A stretch of 64,000 nucleotides of DNA from the NCBI GenBank assembly GCA_005116955.1, contig SWDI01000002.1:733316-797315 (forward strand). The letters run 5' to 3'. Of the stretch, positions 8,297-19,185 are shown one piece after another. Position 1 is the first letter of the stretch; each line of letters starts with the position of its first letter. Position numbers and translations under genes: made by a program. The notes below the pieces were generated by a model, which ran no database searches, had not been told where the DNA came from, and saw only the letters and a program-made list of their open reading frames with translations. The stretch is from Nitrospira sp. GTDB taxonomy: Bacteria; Nitrospirota; Nitrospiria; Nitrospirales; Nitrospiraceae.

Positions 8297-9582
8297 AGCG
8301 CCACCCCTACGGCTTGCTCCAGCCGGGCCAGCGAGACAGAGAGGTCACGACGCGCCTGCGCATAGTCCAGTAAGATCTGTCGCTGCACGCGCTGCGCATC
8401 GAGCACTTCCAGCAGACTTGACGCCCCCTGTTGAAAGCTGAACTGCGCCAGCCTCAGTGCCTCCTGAGCCTGCTTCAGCAATCCTTTCTCAAACACCTCG
8501 AGCAGCTCCGCAGTCGTGCGCACATCCTGAAAATGTTGGTACACGGCTCGTCCGAGTTCATTGCGTGTCCGAAGCAGCTCCGCTTCTTCTCGGCGTTTCA
8601 CCCCTAACGAGGAGGCGATTTCTCCCTGACGCCGATACCAGAGCGGTACAGGGACAGAGAGACCTCCTTGAAATGCCTCTCGCCCAAGATCACGCCAGTA
8701 TCCACCGTTGACGGTAAGCGTCGGCACTCTCGCCTGCCGTTCAAATTCAATCTTCCAATCCGATTGTTCGACGGACTTGAGCAGGCGCTGGATGGTTGGA
8801 TGCTGCTCCATCATGCGAGTCATGAGTCCTTCGATCTGCAGGTCACGAGGCAGGATCCTGAATTCGCCATGGACCAGATAGGACGGCCCCAGCGCACCAC
8901 CGGTCAAGGTATCCACGACAACACGGTTGATCCGAACCAGATTATCCGCCCGCGCAAGTTGCTGCCGAGCCTTCAGAACTTCCACCTCAGCCTTGATGGA
9001 CTCAAATTGAGGCGCTTCGCCCGACTTGACTCGTGCCCTCACGATCCTGGCCACACCTTCGACGGTATCCAGATTCTGGCGCGCCAAATCAGCATCATGT
9101 TGAGCCAACAGCAGATCGTAGAATGCCACCTTGACCTGTGACGCCAAGTTCAATCGCGTCTCCAACATGCCTACATTGGCCGTCGCCAATCCAAGATCCG
9201 CCACTCGTTGCCGCGCAGCCCGTAACGACGGCCATTCGACCGGTTGTCCAACCGTCACGTTGTATTCCGTGACCCCCTGTCGATCAAGGACTGGTCCAAT
9301 GGTCACGCGACCAATATCCCGTAAATTTCCGTGCCCCCCGAAACCAGCAATAGTGGGGTTCGGGTAAGCGCCGGCCGCCGTCTGCTGTCCCTTCTGCTGT
9401 TCGATCACTCCTTCCGCGAAGGATACTAAGGGGTTTTTTGCCAAGGCCAGATTGACGATCATGTCGAGGCTATACAGCTGCCCATCAGATTGAGCAGAAG
9501 CCGTGGCTACGCCACATCCGAGACTGATTGCACACACCAACACGAACCTGACCCCCATTCTCATCTCCAACCTGAATCGCAT
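8293..9582 (-). CDS. TolC-family outer-membrane efflux protein, CzcC/CusC type
   Basis: First gene of the efflux operon. It has a signal peptide (VRFVLVCAISLGCGVATASAQ) and the paired outer-membrane efflux repeats: LDMIVNLALAKNPLVSFAEG in the first half and LRLAQFSFQQGASSLLEVLD in the second. Roughly 430 residues is normal for this family. It forms the trimeric exit duct for the RND pump. I place the start at ATG 9582, with GAGG 8 bases upstream; a GTG three codons earlier is possible. Confidence 0.9.
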   Translation of the reverse strand: MRFRLEMRMGVRFVLVCAISLGCGVATASAQSDGQLYSLDMIVNLALAKNPLVSFAEGVIEQQKGQQTAAGAYPNPTIAGFGGHGNLRDIGRVTIGPVLDRQGVTEYNVTVGQPVEWPSLRAARQRVADLGLATANVGMLETRLNLASQVKVAFYDLLLAQHDADLARQNLDTVEGVARIVRARVKSGEAPQFESIKAEVEVLKARQQLARADNLVRINRVVVDTLTGGALGPSYLVHGEFRILPRDLQIEGLMTRMMEQHPTIQRLLKSVEQSDWKIEFERQARVPTLTVNGGYWRDLGREAFQGGLSVPVPLWYRRQGEIASSLGVKRREEAELLRTRNELGRAVYQHFQDVRTTAELLEVFEKGLLKQAQEALRLAQFSFQQGASSLLEVLDAQRVQRQILLDYAQARRDLSVSLARLEQAVGVAL

Positions 9583-9627
9583 GAACTGCACCTCATAGTA
9601 GGCCGAACGTAGTTTAATTTCAAACGT

Positions 9628-10473
9628 CTACGCTGAATGGCCTGATCCCCTAGATCCGGCATCGGAGTCGAGCCGCAATCCACTGAAGTAGAATGCCGAA
9701 ATCGCCGCTGTCGCCGCGACATTCAACGACTCCACCCCCTCGGCCAGTGGAATGGAAAACCTCACGCGAGACGCCTTCACGATGTCCGGGGCCAACCCTG
9801 CTCCCTCGTTTCCGACCGCAATCATGAGGCGGCTAGGTCTTGTTCGAATCTTCCTGATGGGGACTCGATCAGTCGAAGCCAGGACAGTCGAATAGATGTC
9901 ACAGCCATACGAGGAGAATGCCCGCCAATCCCACGCGTGAAAAACTGGGAGGCTCAGGATGGTGCCGGCCGTGGCACGAACGACCTTGGGACCAAAATGA
10001 TCGGCAGAATCGGCGCTTAACCACACTCCGGACAAATTCAGCGCCGCAGCTGTCCGAATGATCGCGCCCACGTTCGCTGGATCCTGCAGTCGATCCCCAT
10101 ACAGGCCAAGTACGCGCGACTGTTTGAGCACATGGGCTTCATCCCACCGAGGTTGTCGGACGACGGCTAATATCCCTTGAGGCATCTCAACATCAGTCAG
10201 CTTGACAAAGTCGGCGTCCGGACACAGGAACTGGGACACAGGCAGTCTCGTGCGCGCGCTTCGATCTACCTCGGTCTCCACAGAGAGAAAGCGCGGCGAG
10301 ACGATCAGACTGAGAATGGCCTGAGGAGACTGGTGAATGAGATCACGACAGGACTTGCTTCCTTCAAGGACGAAGGCAGCTTCTCTCGATCTGGCCTTCG
10401 TATCGCGAAGCAGTTGCCGGATCCGCGAGGCCCCTGCACGAGTGAGAACCGGTGGCTGGAGCACGATAGCCAC
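9628..10473 (-). CDS. SpoU/TrmH-family RNA 2'-O-methyltransferase
   Basis: A 281-residue SPOUT methyltransferase with an N-terminal substrate-binding domain (FVLEGSKSCRDLI). The catalytic knot follows: motif 1 DRLQDPANVGAIIRTAAA, motif 2 MIAVGNEGAGLAPDI and motif 3 IPLAEGVESLNVAATAAI. It methylates a ribose 2'-OH in rRNA or tRNA using S-adenosylmethionine; the target site is unknown, and an rRNA role like RlmB is a reasonable guess. It starts at GTG with a weak ribosome site. It is separate from the efflux operon, which begins just downstream. Confidence 0.92.
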   Translation of the reverse strand: MAIVLQPPVLTRAGASRIRQLLRDTKARSREAAFVLEGSKSCRDLIHQSPQAILSLIVSPRFLSVETEVDRSARTRLPVSQFLCPDADFVKLTDVEMPQGILAVVRQPRWDEAHVLKQSRVLGLYGDRLQDPANVGAIIRTAAALNLSGVWLSADSADHFGPKVVRATAGTILSLPVFHAWDWRAFSSYGCDIYSTVLASTDRVPIRKIRTRPSRLMIAVGNEGAGLAPDIVKASRVRFSIPLAEGVESLNVAATAAISAFYFSGLRLDSDAGSRGSGHSA

Positions 10474-10529
10474 CTAGAGACCGTTCATCGCACTGAAATA
10501 CATACGGGCAAGACGGCTGGAGTGGGTAA

Positions 10530-10871
10530 TCAACGACGCCTTCGTTCAGAGGCCGCTTCAGCAGCGCGGATACGTTGCGCCCTCGCCTTGGCACGTTTCA
10601 AGGCTGTCAGCTTCCCCCGAGTCCGAGTCTGCTCAAACTGTAACTGTTCAAGCTGAGACTGCAGGTGAGCCTTTTCCTGCTTATGCAAACTCGCACATTC
10701 AGCCTTGGACAACTGTGTCCAATCCCCGCTGCTCCTGGCACGCTTGATTCGATCATCCAAAGACTCTCGAAGCTGTTTGGACCGCATCGTCATGAGCGAC
10801 TTGAGCGCTTCTTGTCGGCGCTGGACCTCTTCTTCCTCAGCCATGATGCCACGAATATCGGTTCCTAACAT
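10530..10871 (-). CDS. Small charged coiled-coil protein, unknown
   Basis: A 113-residue protein made almost entirely of Glu/Arg/Lys/Gln-rich helix with heptad spacing, for example KEKAH, LQSQLEQLQFEQT and GKLTALKRAKARAQ. It ends in a run of four arginines. A strong AAGGAGGTG lies 7 bases before the ATG, which supports real translation. I do not recognise the family. It precedes the RNA methyltransferase gene on the same strand, and the basic tail could bind RNA, but that is speculation. Confidence 0.6.
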   Translation of the reverse strand: MLGTDIRGIMAEEEEVQRRQEALKSLMTMRSKQLRESLDDRIKRARSSGDWTQLSKAECASLHKQEKAHLQSQLEQLQFEQTRTRGKLTALKRAKARAQRIRAAEAASERRRR

Positions 10872-11031
10872 ACGCCCCCACCTCCTTCAACACGATGAAA
10901 CTTGTGTCGGTATTATACCGATTTCACACCCGCACTGTGAATAGATCATAACACATTGATTTTAATAAATAAATGTCAATTTATCGCATGATTCAATTGA
11001 AGCTCAACCTTTCATTGTGTATCATGGCCTT

Positions 11032-11493
11032 ATGTCGATAGGGCTATTTATCCAGGGCTGGAGACTCTCCAGAAACCAATCGATCGAGTCGTTATCAGAC
11101 GCGGCAGGAATTTCGGCGACGCTCCTTGAACAAATCGAAGCGGATCAGGCCGATCCCACAACTAGTACACTTGAAGCGCTTGCCTCCGCGTTTTGCATTC
11201 CGCCTTCTTGGCTGTTCGACAACCCCGCATCCTTCAAATGGCTCTTCACTGATTCAGCAGAGGATAAGGAGCCGGATACCGCTCAGATTGATCCGGTAAC
11301 CGATCGGATCTTGGGTGGATCTCACGCCGATCGATCACTCTATGTCCTCTTGACCACACTCATGCAAGCCGGTGACCCCAAACTTCTGCGGGCCGCTGAA
11401 ATGAGCCTGCGGAGCCTAGTCAAACAATCGCGCCAAGCGACAGTGCCCTGGCAACAGCGCCCCTCTGGACATTTCGAGCCGCCGAGCGACTAG
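11032..11493 (+). CDS. XRE-family transcriptional regulator
   Basis: A protein of about 153 residues with an N-terminal HTH_3 domain. IQGWRLSRNQSIESLSDAAG and ISATLLEQIEADQADPTTST form the HTH, followed by ALASAFCIPPSWLFDNP, which is standard for XRE/Cro regulators. The C-terminal part is acidic with no known domain. I chose ATG 11032, which gives the usual MSIGLFIQGWR start; a GTG at 11017 is in frame, and neither has a clear ribosome site. Its targets are unknown. It converges on the RTX gene. Confidence 0.82.
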   Translation: MSIGLFIQGWRLSRNQSIESLSDAAGISATLLEQIEADQADPTTSTLEALASAFCIPPSWLFDNPASFKWLFTDSAEDKEPDTAQIDPVTDRILGGSHADRSLYVLLTTLMQAGDPKLLRAAEMSLRSLVKQSRQATVPWQQRPSGHFEPPSD

Positions 11494-11531
11494 CGCGGCC
11501 GTCTGAGCCCTGAGCCTGTCCTCCTCACCAT

Positions 11532-14500
11532 CTACTGCCAACTCGCGGCGAGTACCGTCTGCACATCCTGCGGCCGCTGATCGATCGCTTGCTCCCACGT
11601 AAGACCGGATTGCTGGGAGAACGCTGCCATGGCCTGGATCAGTTGATTGACCTGTGTGCTGAGCAGGATCTCTCCATTGCCTGCTTGAATCGTCTCAATG
11701 TGATTCGTCCTTCCGAGATACCAATCTTTTACCGTGACCTGATCTGCCGAGCCGTGTATGGCAAGCCGTAGGTCATTCGCCTGGCGGCTAAGGACGAGAT
11801 CAAGAGGATTGATAGTCGTCTCCAATAGAACACGGTCTTGGTTGCCTGCGAACACATCGACATCCTGAATGGTGTCCTGACCATCCCCTCGTGCGAACTG
11901 GTAGGTATCGTTCCCTGAATTGCCAACTAACGTGTCATTGCCGAACCCACCGATGAGTTGATCGGCCCCGCTGCCGCCTATGAGCTGATCGTTGCCGGCA
12001 CCGCCCAACAATCGATCGTCACCCGACCCACCGTCGAGCCGATCATGACCAGTTCCGCCATTCAGGAAATCGTTTCCACTCCCTGCGTTGAGGTTGTCGT
12101 CTCCCAACCCACCAAAGAGCCTGTCGTGACCACTCCCTCCAAAGAGGGCGTCATGCCCCATCCCACCGTCCAGCGTATCATCGCCGGAACCGGCGTCTAA
12201 AATATTGTTGCCACTGTTGCCCAACAACACGTTATGGGCTGAGTTCCCCATACCGTTGAGATCGGCCGAGCCGGTGAGGATCAGATGTTCCAGGTTCGGT
12301 CCGAGCGTGTAGGTGATGCTGCTTTCCACTGTATCGCTCCCTTGCGCAGCTAGCTCAGTCACCACATCGCCCGCTCGATCCACGATATAGGTATCATCGC
12401 CTCCCCCACCGATCATCACATCGCTCCCGAGACCGCCATCGAGTCGATCATGACCGGCTCCGCCCTTCAATGTATTGCTCGCGCTGTTGCCCAGGAGCAC
12501 GTTGTTCAAGGCATTTCCGGTCCCGTTGATCGCTGCCGTGCTGGTCAAGGTGAGATGCTCGAGATTGGCGCCAAGGGTATAGGTCATGCTGCTGTGCACG
12601 GTGTCGATCCCTTCATTGACGAGTTCGATGACGACGTCGCCAGGCATATCAACCATATAGGTGTCATTGCCCGTTCCGCCCTGCATCGTATCAACTCCCG
12701 TCCCTCCATCGAGCACGTCGTTCCCTTCCCCACCATGTAAGAGATCGTTTCCAGCCAACCCGCTCAACGTATCGTCGCCTCGGCCACCGGTCAACACATC
12801 GTTCCCCGGGGTGCCGACGAGTGTGTGTGGCAGGGGGCCAGAGATGGAAAGCATGAAGAGGTCGGTTGCACTGAGATGACCCTGGTCGGTGGCTGTGAGG
12901 GTAATCTGCAGCACCCCGGCATCGCCGGCGCCTGGCGTACCGCTGAACGTCCGGGTGGTCGGATCAAAGCTCAGCCACACCGGCAGTGGGCTGCCGTCAG
13001 CGAGAGATGCGCCATATGCGAGAGCATCTCCATGACTCACATCGGCATCGGTGAACGTCGTAGCGGGAACCGTAAAGGTAAAGAATGAATCTTCGGCGGC
13101 GGTCTGATCCAACACTGGAACAGCAACCATCGGTGCTTGGTTCGGAGGATACGAGTCAATCAGGTGCACCACGTTCCCATCGGTGAACTCCAGCGCTGAT
13201 ACAACCAGGGAACCGTTCGCACGACGGGGGTCAAAATTGGCAAGCACCAGTCGATCGGTCCCGCTGCTACCGACTTGGATGGTCAAGGTTCGCGCAGTCT
13301 CATCCTGCACAAAGCTCAAGTCGCTCTGACTGATTCCTGCCCCGAATTGAATTCGATTCCCTCCGCCGAGCAGCATCGTATCGTCGATGGTGTCAACGCC
13401 GTCGCCAACATTGAAGAGATAGGTATCGTGGCCCACACCACCCTGAAGGTGATCGGCACCACGCCCGCCGACCAACATATCGTCCCCCGCGAAAGCCGTG
13501 ATCCGATCCACCACGTTCGTGCCGGTAATGGAATCGCTGCCGTCAGTCCCGCTCAGATCAAACCCACGTCGAACAAGCTGGTCATACGATAAGACGGTCC
13601 CATCAGCAAATTGGAAGGTTTCGATCGTGCGCGACCCCAGCACATTATCTGGATCAAAATTAGAGAGATGCAGCGCGCCGCCGGTCGTGCCGACTCGGAT
13701 CAGAAAAGATCCCACATCCAAGGTCAAATCGTTCGGACTGATCCCCGGCCCAAATTGAATGGTATTCCCTTCTCCAGGCAGACTTGTATCATTGACCGTG
13801 TCGATGCCGTCACCGAGGTTATAGAGATAGGTGTCGTCGCCAGGGCCGCCGGTGAGCGTATCATTCCCGATTCCACCGGAGATGATGTCGTTGCCGGCCC
13901 CGGCATCCACGATGTCGTCGCCGCCGAGCGCGTTGATGACGTCGTTCCCCGCCCCGGTCGTGATCGTGTCATTCCCTTCTGTGATGGTCGGCCCGAAGAA
14001 ACCGGCAAGACTGGTCGTGATGCCATCCGCAAACGCCAGAGTCTCAACGACGAGCGTGCCGTTCGCCCCGGTAGGATCGAAGCTGGTCAATACCAGTTTG
14101 TCCGTCCCGCTGCTTCCCACTTGTATCGCTAGTGTCCGTGCGATGTCATCACGGGTGAAGGTCAGATCGTTCTTGCCGATGCCTGCACCGAACTGAATGC
14201 GATTTCCCTCGCCTACTGCTTCAAAATCTTCGATCGTGTCGATACCGTCCCCAAGATTGAATACATAGACATCATGGCCGCTGCCTCCAAAGAGTAGATC
14301 GTCTCCCGTTTCACCGAGCAGGACATCGTCACCCTGATCACCATAAACTTCATCGTCATCGGTTCCACCGTACACGGTGTCATTGCCTCCTCGTCCTGCC
14401 AGCCAGTCGCCACCGTCCAGCCCGCGAATCACATTATCAAGATCATTGGCAAGGATGGGATCGTAGAAGCTCGTCCCAGTAAAATTGTTGATCCGGCTCT

Positions 14501-17500
14501 CCAAGGTCACGGTATCCCAGATGGTTCCATCGGCAAAAGTCACTTGATCGATCTTATAGGGAGTCGGATGAGTTCGAAGAGAGGGGGTGAACCGGTTATT
14601 CCCACTCACGACACTGAAATAAGATGCCATGGTCAGTACGTCAGGCGCGTCCACCAGCGACAGGTTTAGGTCAAGTCCGATCTTTTCAAGCACCACATCA
14701 TTGGCGATAATTCCAGCTCCCAGTTGCACCGTATCAAGCGCCCCATTCAGATGATCAAACTCCACAATGGTCAATTGCCCGCTGCCCAGCCCGAACTGAT
14801 ACGTATCGGTATCCGCCGATCCTGTGAGGACTCCACCGAATTGACCAGGCCCCCAGGTTGTCCCATCAGCAAATCGCACCAGTTCAACGGCACCGGGCGC
14901 ATAGTAATAGGGATTCGAAGAGCCTTGCCGGGTGATACCCCCGGATGGACTCAGTAGTCCGCTAAAAAAACGCCAGCTCCCAGTACTAAAGGCCAGCGTG
15001 TAGTACCCCTGAATCATCAGTTGGTCATTTGCCCCCTGTCGTTGCAACACCAAATCGTCCCCGTTTCGAAACCAGGAGACGTCTTCCGGTCTCACGCCGG
15101 CTCCCATCTCAATCACATCCGACTGACTCGAGGAAATGAATGGATCGGTGCTCGTTTCAATGATCGTGTCACGCCCATCGCCGGCCGAGAAACCATAGGT
15201 ATTGCTGGCCTCTCGCCCATTCAACACATCATTCCCCGTGCCCCCGTCCATCCGTGCCCAACCCGTCAAGATATCATCGCCTCCCATTCCATGGAGATCG
15301 ACACCGAAGGTCCCGGACATAGTATTTTCCCACGCATTCCCAATGCCGACGCTTCCCCCCAACATGGTCAGATCTTCGAAATGGTCAAGAAGCGTATAGC
15401 TCACAAAACTCTCCACGAGATCGATCCCCTCATTTGCCCCTTCAATGACGTCATCATCTGCTACAGAAATAACGTAGGTATCGTTGCCTGCTCCCCCCAT
15501 GAGGGTATCCAGCCCAGCGCCACCATTGAGCACATCATCCCCTACCCCACTCATGAGAACATCATTCCCCTCACCACCAACGAGTTGGTCGTCCCCCTCT
15601 CTCGCCTCAAGGAGGTCATCGCCGGCACCGCCCTCTAACCGATCGTTCCCAATCCCACCATCTAGATTATCGTTCCCATCTTCCCCGAACAGAACATCAG
15701 TCCCGCTCCCGCCTATCAAATCATCATCACCCGCTCCGCCATAGAGCCCATCATTCCCCACGCCCCCTTCAATCCAGTCGCTCCCATCTGCGGCCATCAC
15801 CGCCGCAGCAGACACGTCCCCGCCAGAGAACAGATTGCGGTTATACCCTCCATATAACTGATCATCCCCGGCTCCCCCGATCAGAATATCTTCCCCTTCT
15901 CCACCGAAAATCGTATCGCCGCCTACGCCCCCATCCAACACATCATTCCCACCGGCCCCACGATGTTCTGTGGTATCGTAGGCACCAGTCTGCGCACTGA
16001 TCCGTAAATCCCCCGAGAGCGTGTCGTTGCCTTCTCCCCCATAGAGCGCGTCATGGTCGTCCTGACCGTAGAGTTGGTCATTGCCGGTTCCGCCTACCAG
16101 CACATCGTCGCCAACACCTCCATAGAGCAGATCATTGCCCTCACCGCCATCAAGCGAGTCGGCCCCGCCGTCCGCTGGATCGCCACCGACTGCAGCGGGC
16201 GTGTCCCCAATCAGCGTGTCGCTGCCCTTCCCTCCGATGAGCACGTCGCCGCCGGCCCCGCCGCGAAGCTCATCCGCATCATCCCCACCATCCAAATAGT
16301 CATTGGCACTAAATCCATGCCCCTCATCGTCGCCATTGTCGCCCTGAAGATAATCTCGGCCCGCCCCGCCGAGGAGCACATCCTCGCCGAGGTTGCCGAT
16401 TAAGGTGTCATCTCCCTCGCCAGCATCCAAGAAATCATCGTACGACCCGGTCCATACCTGTCCGACCTGCAATTGCACATCATCTCCCTCGAGATAGTCG
16501 TGACCAGCCCCACCGAACAAGTGGTCGGCCCCTCCTTGGCCGAACAGAACATCGTTGCCCTCCCCGCCATCCAATACGTCATCACCACCTTGCGCATCGG
16601 CAAACTCGCCGGACCCGTAGAGCCTATCCCCTTCGATCCCGCCAAACAGTCGGTCGTTTCCATCCCCTCCACTCAGGTCGTCACTGCCTTCCTCTCCGTA
16701 GATTTCGTCGTTGCCCTGATGGCCGATCACCTCGTCGTGGCCCGCCAGCGCATGGATCACATCGTTCGACAACCCGTCACTGCGATACACATCCCTCAGG
16801 GCAGTAAAGATGGGGCTGGTGCTCTGATCTGGATTGATCCGGAAAAACTGCGTCCTGGTGGGAAGCCCATTGTCATACGTAATGGTGTCAACTTCAAAGA
16901 GGCGAATGCCGAATCGCCCGCTTTGATAGTCCGTGATCGTCAGTGGCCCCGAGCCGGTCACGACCAGATTGTTGCCTTGCTTGGTCAGCGTGATGGTTCC
17001 GTCGGCACTCTGGAAAACATCGTTTGGATCGTCGGCCAGCCGCAGCCCGCCGACCAGCACCTTCCCATCGAACTCCACAGCCCCTCGTCCATCCGAATCT
17101 TCGATCGTGTCCGCGCCGTCGCCCGCGCGGATAATATACGTATCAAGCCCGTCTCCACCTCTCAGGATGTCATTGTCGAGCCCGCCATCAAGGATGTCGG
17201 CCTCCGCCCCACCTTCGAGTACATCGCTTCCTCGACCTCCGACCAGCGTATCCACTCCTGCCCCTCCGTCGAGCTGATCCCCACCAGCATCGCCTTGCAG
17301 ATAGTCGTTACCGGCGTTGCCGATGAGGAGATCGACGCCATCGCCGCCATACAAATGGTCCGCCTTGCTTCCCGACTCGAAACGATCTTCATCAACGGAA
17401 CCAAACAGGAATTGCTGCGTGTTCGCAGGATCGTCCGCCGTGGCAATTTCATAGGTCTGCGTGGCGTCGAAAAAATAGATCGATCCGGATGACGTGGCTA

Positions 17501-18485
17501 AGTCCGCCTGGTTCAGCGCGATTTTCTCCTTCAGAAAGGCGGCACGATCATCGAGATAAGAAGCGGTGAGTGTTCCCACACCTGTGGACGCATCATAGAG
17601 ATCCAGATCGCCATTGGTGTTGAACTGGGAGTAGAGCGCGTTTGTTCCGGACTCGGAATTGGTCGTCAGAACAAAAGGATTCAGTTCTGTTAAGGCATAC
17701 CGATAGGCCAGACCTTCAGACGTATCAGCCTCTGCACGAGCAAGAAGTGTGGCACGATCAAGCTCTGGATCGGTGAGATCCGTGATTGTCAATACAAGGC
17801 CTTGGGCCTGCATGGTTGCCACACGGCCCGTGATTTCTTGGATAGCGGCGTACATTATGTTCCGATTGGCCAGATCCCCAAAGCCACCCACACGGGAATT
17901 GATGGGCAGTGGGTCCGTAATGGTCAATGCAGGGTCGCGAAAGAGCTTGCGGAAGGCATCAACCGTCTTTTCGAGCGAATCTCCTTCCGCGACGCCCGGG
18001 GTGTTTAGTGGCGCGACGATATCCGCCTTTGAGTTGGATGAGGCTTTGATGATCAGTTCAGCACCTGCCGGCCCGTATCGGAAATCGATCGTCTGGATTA
18101 GCTCCTGAACCGCGAGCGAATCCACGATGAGCGCAATTGAATGCGTATTAGCGCTTTCAGTAACGCTCGGGAACGGCAGACCGGCGATTAGGGGTTGTCC
18201 CTCGATAAAGACTGGAATGGCCGGTGCATGCACACCTGAGTTGGCAACAAACTGCAGATCATCGGTCGTCGCCTGCCCATAGAGCTGGCTAATCTTCGCA
18301 AACGGCCCTTGATCCTGCACTTCTCCGGGCGATTGAAGAAACGTGAGACCACGTTGGACTAAAAATCGACTGGGTAGCAGCTTTTGCCCACTGATACCGC
18401 ACATCATTGTAGAGACTCGTCGTTCCTTGGTCGAACGGATGCCAGCTTGTGCCTTGCGCATCATAGAGGGCTTTGGCTTGATCAT
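11532..18485 (-). CDS. Giant RTX calcium-binding secreted protein (C-terminal part of a frameshifted lipase-RTX protein)
   Basis: More than 2,200 residues dominated by hemolysin-type nonapeptide repeats (GGxGxDxLx, e.g. [20 protein letters not shown]). Several blocks of the hemolysin-related module lie between arrays ([26 protein letters not shown]), with one cadherin/Ig-like domain near 12830-13140 ([20 protein letters not shown]). The C-terminus lacks Cys and ends in a helical tail, as in type I secretion substrates. RTX repeats fold on binding Ca2+ outside the cell. The first 20-40 residues from the ATG at 18485 are probably not native: the real N-terminus is the lipase frame at 18289-19185, joined by a one-base shift at 18361-18365. 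No type I secretion genes are in the window. Confidence 0.88.
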   Translation of the reverse strand: MIKPKPSMMRKAQAGIRSTKERRVSTMMCGISGQKLLPSRFLVQRGLTFLQSPGEVQDQGPFAKISQLYGQATTDDLQFVANSGVHAPAIPVFIEGQPLIAGLPFPSVTESANTHSIALIVDSLAVQELIQTIDFRYGPAGAELIIKASSNSKADIVAPLNTPGVAEGDSLEKTVDAFRKLFRDPALTITDPLPINSRVGGFGDLANRNIMYAAIQEITGRVATMQAQGLVLTITDLTDPELDRATLLARAEADTSEGLAYRYALTELNPFVLTTNSESGTNALYSQFNTNGDLDLYDASTGVGTLTASYLDDRAAFLKEKIALNQADLATSSGSIYFFDATQTYEIATADDPANTQQFLFGSVDEDRFESGSKADHLYGGDGVDLLIGNAGNDYLQGDAGGDQLDGGAGVDTLVGGRGSDVLEGGAEADILDGGLDNDILRGGDGLDTYIIRAGDGADTIEDSDGRGAVEFDGKVLVGGLRLADDPNDVFQSADGTITLTKQGNNLVVTGSGPLTITDYQSGRFGIRLFEVDTITYDNGLPTRTQFFRINPDQSTSPIFTALRDVYRSDGLSNDVIHALAGHDEVIGHQGNDEIYGEEGSDDLSGGDGNDRLFGGIEGDRLYGSGEFADAQGGDDVLDGGEGNDVLFGQGGADHLFGGAGHDYLEGDDVQLQVGQVWTGSYDDFLDAGEGDDTLIGNLGEDVLLGGAGRDYLQGDNGDDEGHGFSANDYLDGGDDADELRGGAGGDVLIGGKGSDTLIGDTPAAVGGDPADGGADSLDGGEGNDLLYGGVGDDVLVGGTGNDQLYGQDDHDALYGGEGNDTLSGDLRISAQTGAYDTTEHRGAGGNDVLDGGVGGDTIFGGEGEDILIGGAGDDQLYGGYNRNLFSGGDVSAAAVMAADGSDWIEGGVGNDGLYGGAGDDDLIGGSGTDVLFGEDGNDNLDGGIGNDRLEGGAGDDLLEAREGDDQLVGGEGNDVLMSGVGDDVLNGGAGLDTLMGGAGNDTYVISVADDDVIEGANEGIDLVESFVSYTLLDHFEDLTMLGGSVGIGNAWENTMSGTFGVDLHGMGGDDILTGWARMDGGTGNDVLNGREASNTYGFSAGDGRDTIIETSTDPFISSSQSDVIEMGAGVRPEDVSWFRNGDDLVLQRQGANDQLMIQGYYTLAFSTGSWRFFSGLLSPSGGITRQGSSNPYYYAPGAVELVRFADGTTWGPGQFGGVLTGSADTDTYQFGLGSGQLTIVEFDHLNGALDTVQLGAGIIANDVVLEKIGLDLNLSLVDAPDVLTMASYFSVVSGNNRFTPSLRTHPTPYKIDQVTFADGTIWDTVTLESRINNFTGTSFYDPILANDLDNVIRGLDGGDWLAGRGGNDTVYGGTDDDEVYGDQGDDVLLGETGDDLLFGGSGHDVYVFNLGDGIDTIEDFEAVGEGNRIQFGAGIGKNDLTFTRDDIARTLAIQVGSSGTDKLVLTSFDPTGANGTLVVETLAFADGITTSLAGFFGPTITEGNDTITTGAGNDVINALGGDDIVDAGAGNDIISGGIGNDTLTGGPGDDTYLYNLGDGIDTVNDTSLPGEGNTIQFGPGISPNDLTLDVGSFLIRVGTTGGALHLSNFDPDNVLGSRTIETFQFADGTVLSYDQLVRRGFDLSGTDGSDSITGTNVVDRITAFAGDDMLVGGRGADHLQGGVGHDTYLFNVGDGVDTIDDTMLLGGGNRIQFGAGISQSDLSFVQDETARTLTIQVGSSGTDRLVLANFDPRRANGSLVVSALEFTDGNVVHLIDSYPPNQAPMVAVPVLDQTAAEDSFFTFTVPATTFTDADVSHGDALAYGASLADGSPLPVWLSFDPTTRTFSGTPGAGDAGVLQITLTATDQGHLSATDLFMLSISGPLPHTLVGTPGNDVLTGGRGDDTLSGLAGNDLLHGGEGNDVLDGGTGVDTMQGGTGNDTYMVDMPGDVVIELVNEGIDTVHSSMTYTLGANLEHLTLTSTAAINGTGNALNNVLLGNSASNTLKGGAGHDRLDGGLGSDVMIGGGGDDTYIVDRAGDVVTELAAQGSDTVESSITYTLGPNLEHLILTGSADLNGMGNSAHNVLLGNSGNNILDAGSGDDTLDGGMGHDALFGGSGHDRLFGGLGDDNLNAGSGNDFLNGGTGHDRLDGGSGDDRLLGGAGNDQLIGGSGADQLIGGFGNDTLVGNSGNDTYQFARGDGQDTIQDVDVFAGNQDRVLLETTINPLDLVLSRQANDLRLAIHGSADQVTVKDWYLGRTNHIETIQAGNGEILLSTQVNQLIQAMAAFSQQSGLTWEQAIDQRPQDVQTVLAASWQ

Positions 18486-19185
18486 AGACGCTCGTGCGTG
18501 GGAAGGAGGCGAGGGCGTTATCTGGATTGTCTAAAACGGATCGGAAATATGTCAGCATGTCCTGAATTCGACTCTCTTCTGCAGAGAGCCCCGGCACAGC
18601 TCCTGGCACGTGGCCTCGACCCGCACCATTGAAAATGTAGGTGTGATTCACTTCGCTGGCATGGAGCTCGGTAAATATCGTGGCCAGGTGTCCGCCTAGC
18701 GAGAAGCCGGTCACATTGAGCACAGCCCCAGTTGGCAGTTTCTCCTCTGCCTTAAGAGACTGGTAATACTGTTCCATCGCGGCCAGCTGCCCAAAAGCAA
18801 ATCCAGACACCCCAACCTCGGCATCAGCCCCGAACAGATCTCGCTCTCGATCACCGCCTTCTGACGCAGGAGCCGATTCCGTGCTACGGAACGACAGGGT
18901 GTAACTGTTCGTCTGCGTATCGAACATTAAGGTCGCCGAGAACCCCGTGGCATCGTTGGCATGGTGGTCGAGGATTTGATAACGCTGAGTGAAGGCTTGG
19001 GCCTGGAGATCAGTGAATTGGGTCTTGCCTGTGAACTGGTCAAGTTGAATTACACGGCGATCATTGCTTCCGTCTATAAGGACTTGTTGTAGGGAAACAC
19101 CCTGCACCACAAATTGATCAAGGTAAGACTCCGCGGCCATTTGCTGAAGGGCAAAATCAAGCCAGGCCTTAATATTAGTTGACAT
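18289..19185 (-). CDS. N-terminal lipase (alpha/beta-hydrolase) domain of the RTX protein, cut off by a frameshift
   Basis: The first ~275 residues form a class-3-lipase-like hydrolase domain. The nucleophile elbow is [11 protein letters not shown] (Ser in GFSLG), and a catalytic Asp/His would lie further on (Asp in [11 protein letters not shown] or LDNPDN; His in SWHPFDQG). After [11 protein letters not shown] the frame runs on to a stop, while the other frame continues into the RTX repeats. Removing one base from A5 at 18361-18365 on the plus strand joins them into about 2,550 residues. The start overlaps the lipoprotein stop by 11 bases. It is probably an extracellular esterase/lipase displayed or released with its RTX stalk. 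Confidence 0.82.
   Translation of the reverse strand: MSTNIKAWLDFALQQMAAESYLDQFVVQGVSLQQVLIDGSNDRRVIQLDQFTGKTQFTDLQAQAFTQRYQILDHHANDATGFSATLMFDTQTNSYTLSFRSTESAPASEGGDRERDLFGADAEVGVSGFAFGQLAAMEQYYQSLKAEEKLPTGAVLNVTGFSLGGHLATIFTELHASEVNHTYIFNGAGRGHVPGAVPGLSAEESRIQDMLTYFRSVLDNPDNALASFPRTSVYDQAKALYDAQGTSWHPFDQGTTSLYNDVRYQWAKAATQSIFSPTWSHVSSIARRSAGSRAVCED

Noticed and set aside
12450-17492. Many long plus-strand frames (up to 339 codons) over the RTX gene
   Set aside because: They mirror the repeated minus-strand RTX coding sequence and are repetitive in the same period, so they are shadows of the real gene.
18361-18365. Programmed ribosomal frameshift in the lipase-RTX gene
   Set aside because: The A5/T5 run is a normal site for a sequencing or mutation slip, and no downstream stimulatory structure was evident. 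I list the break as a finding but do not claim a programmed event.
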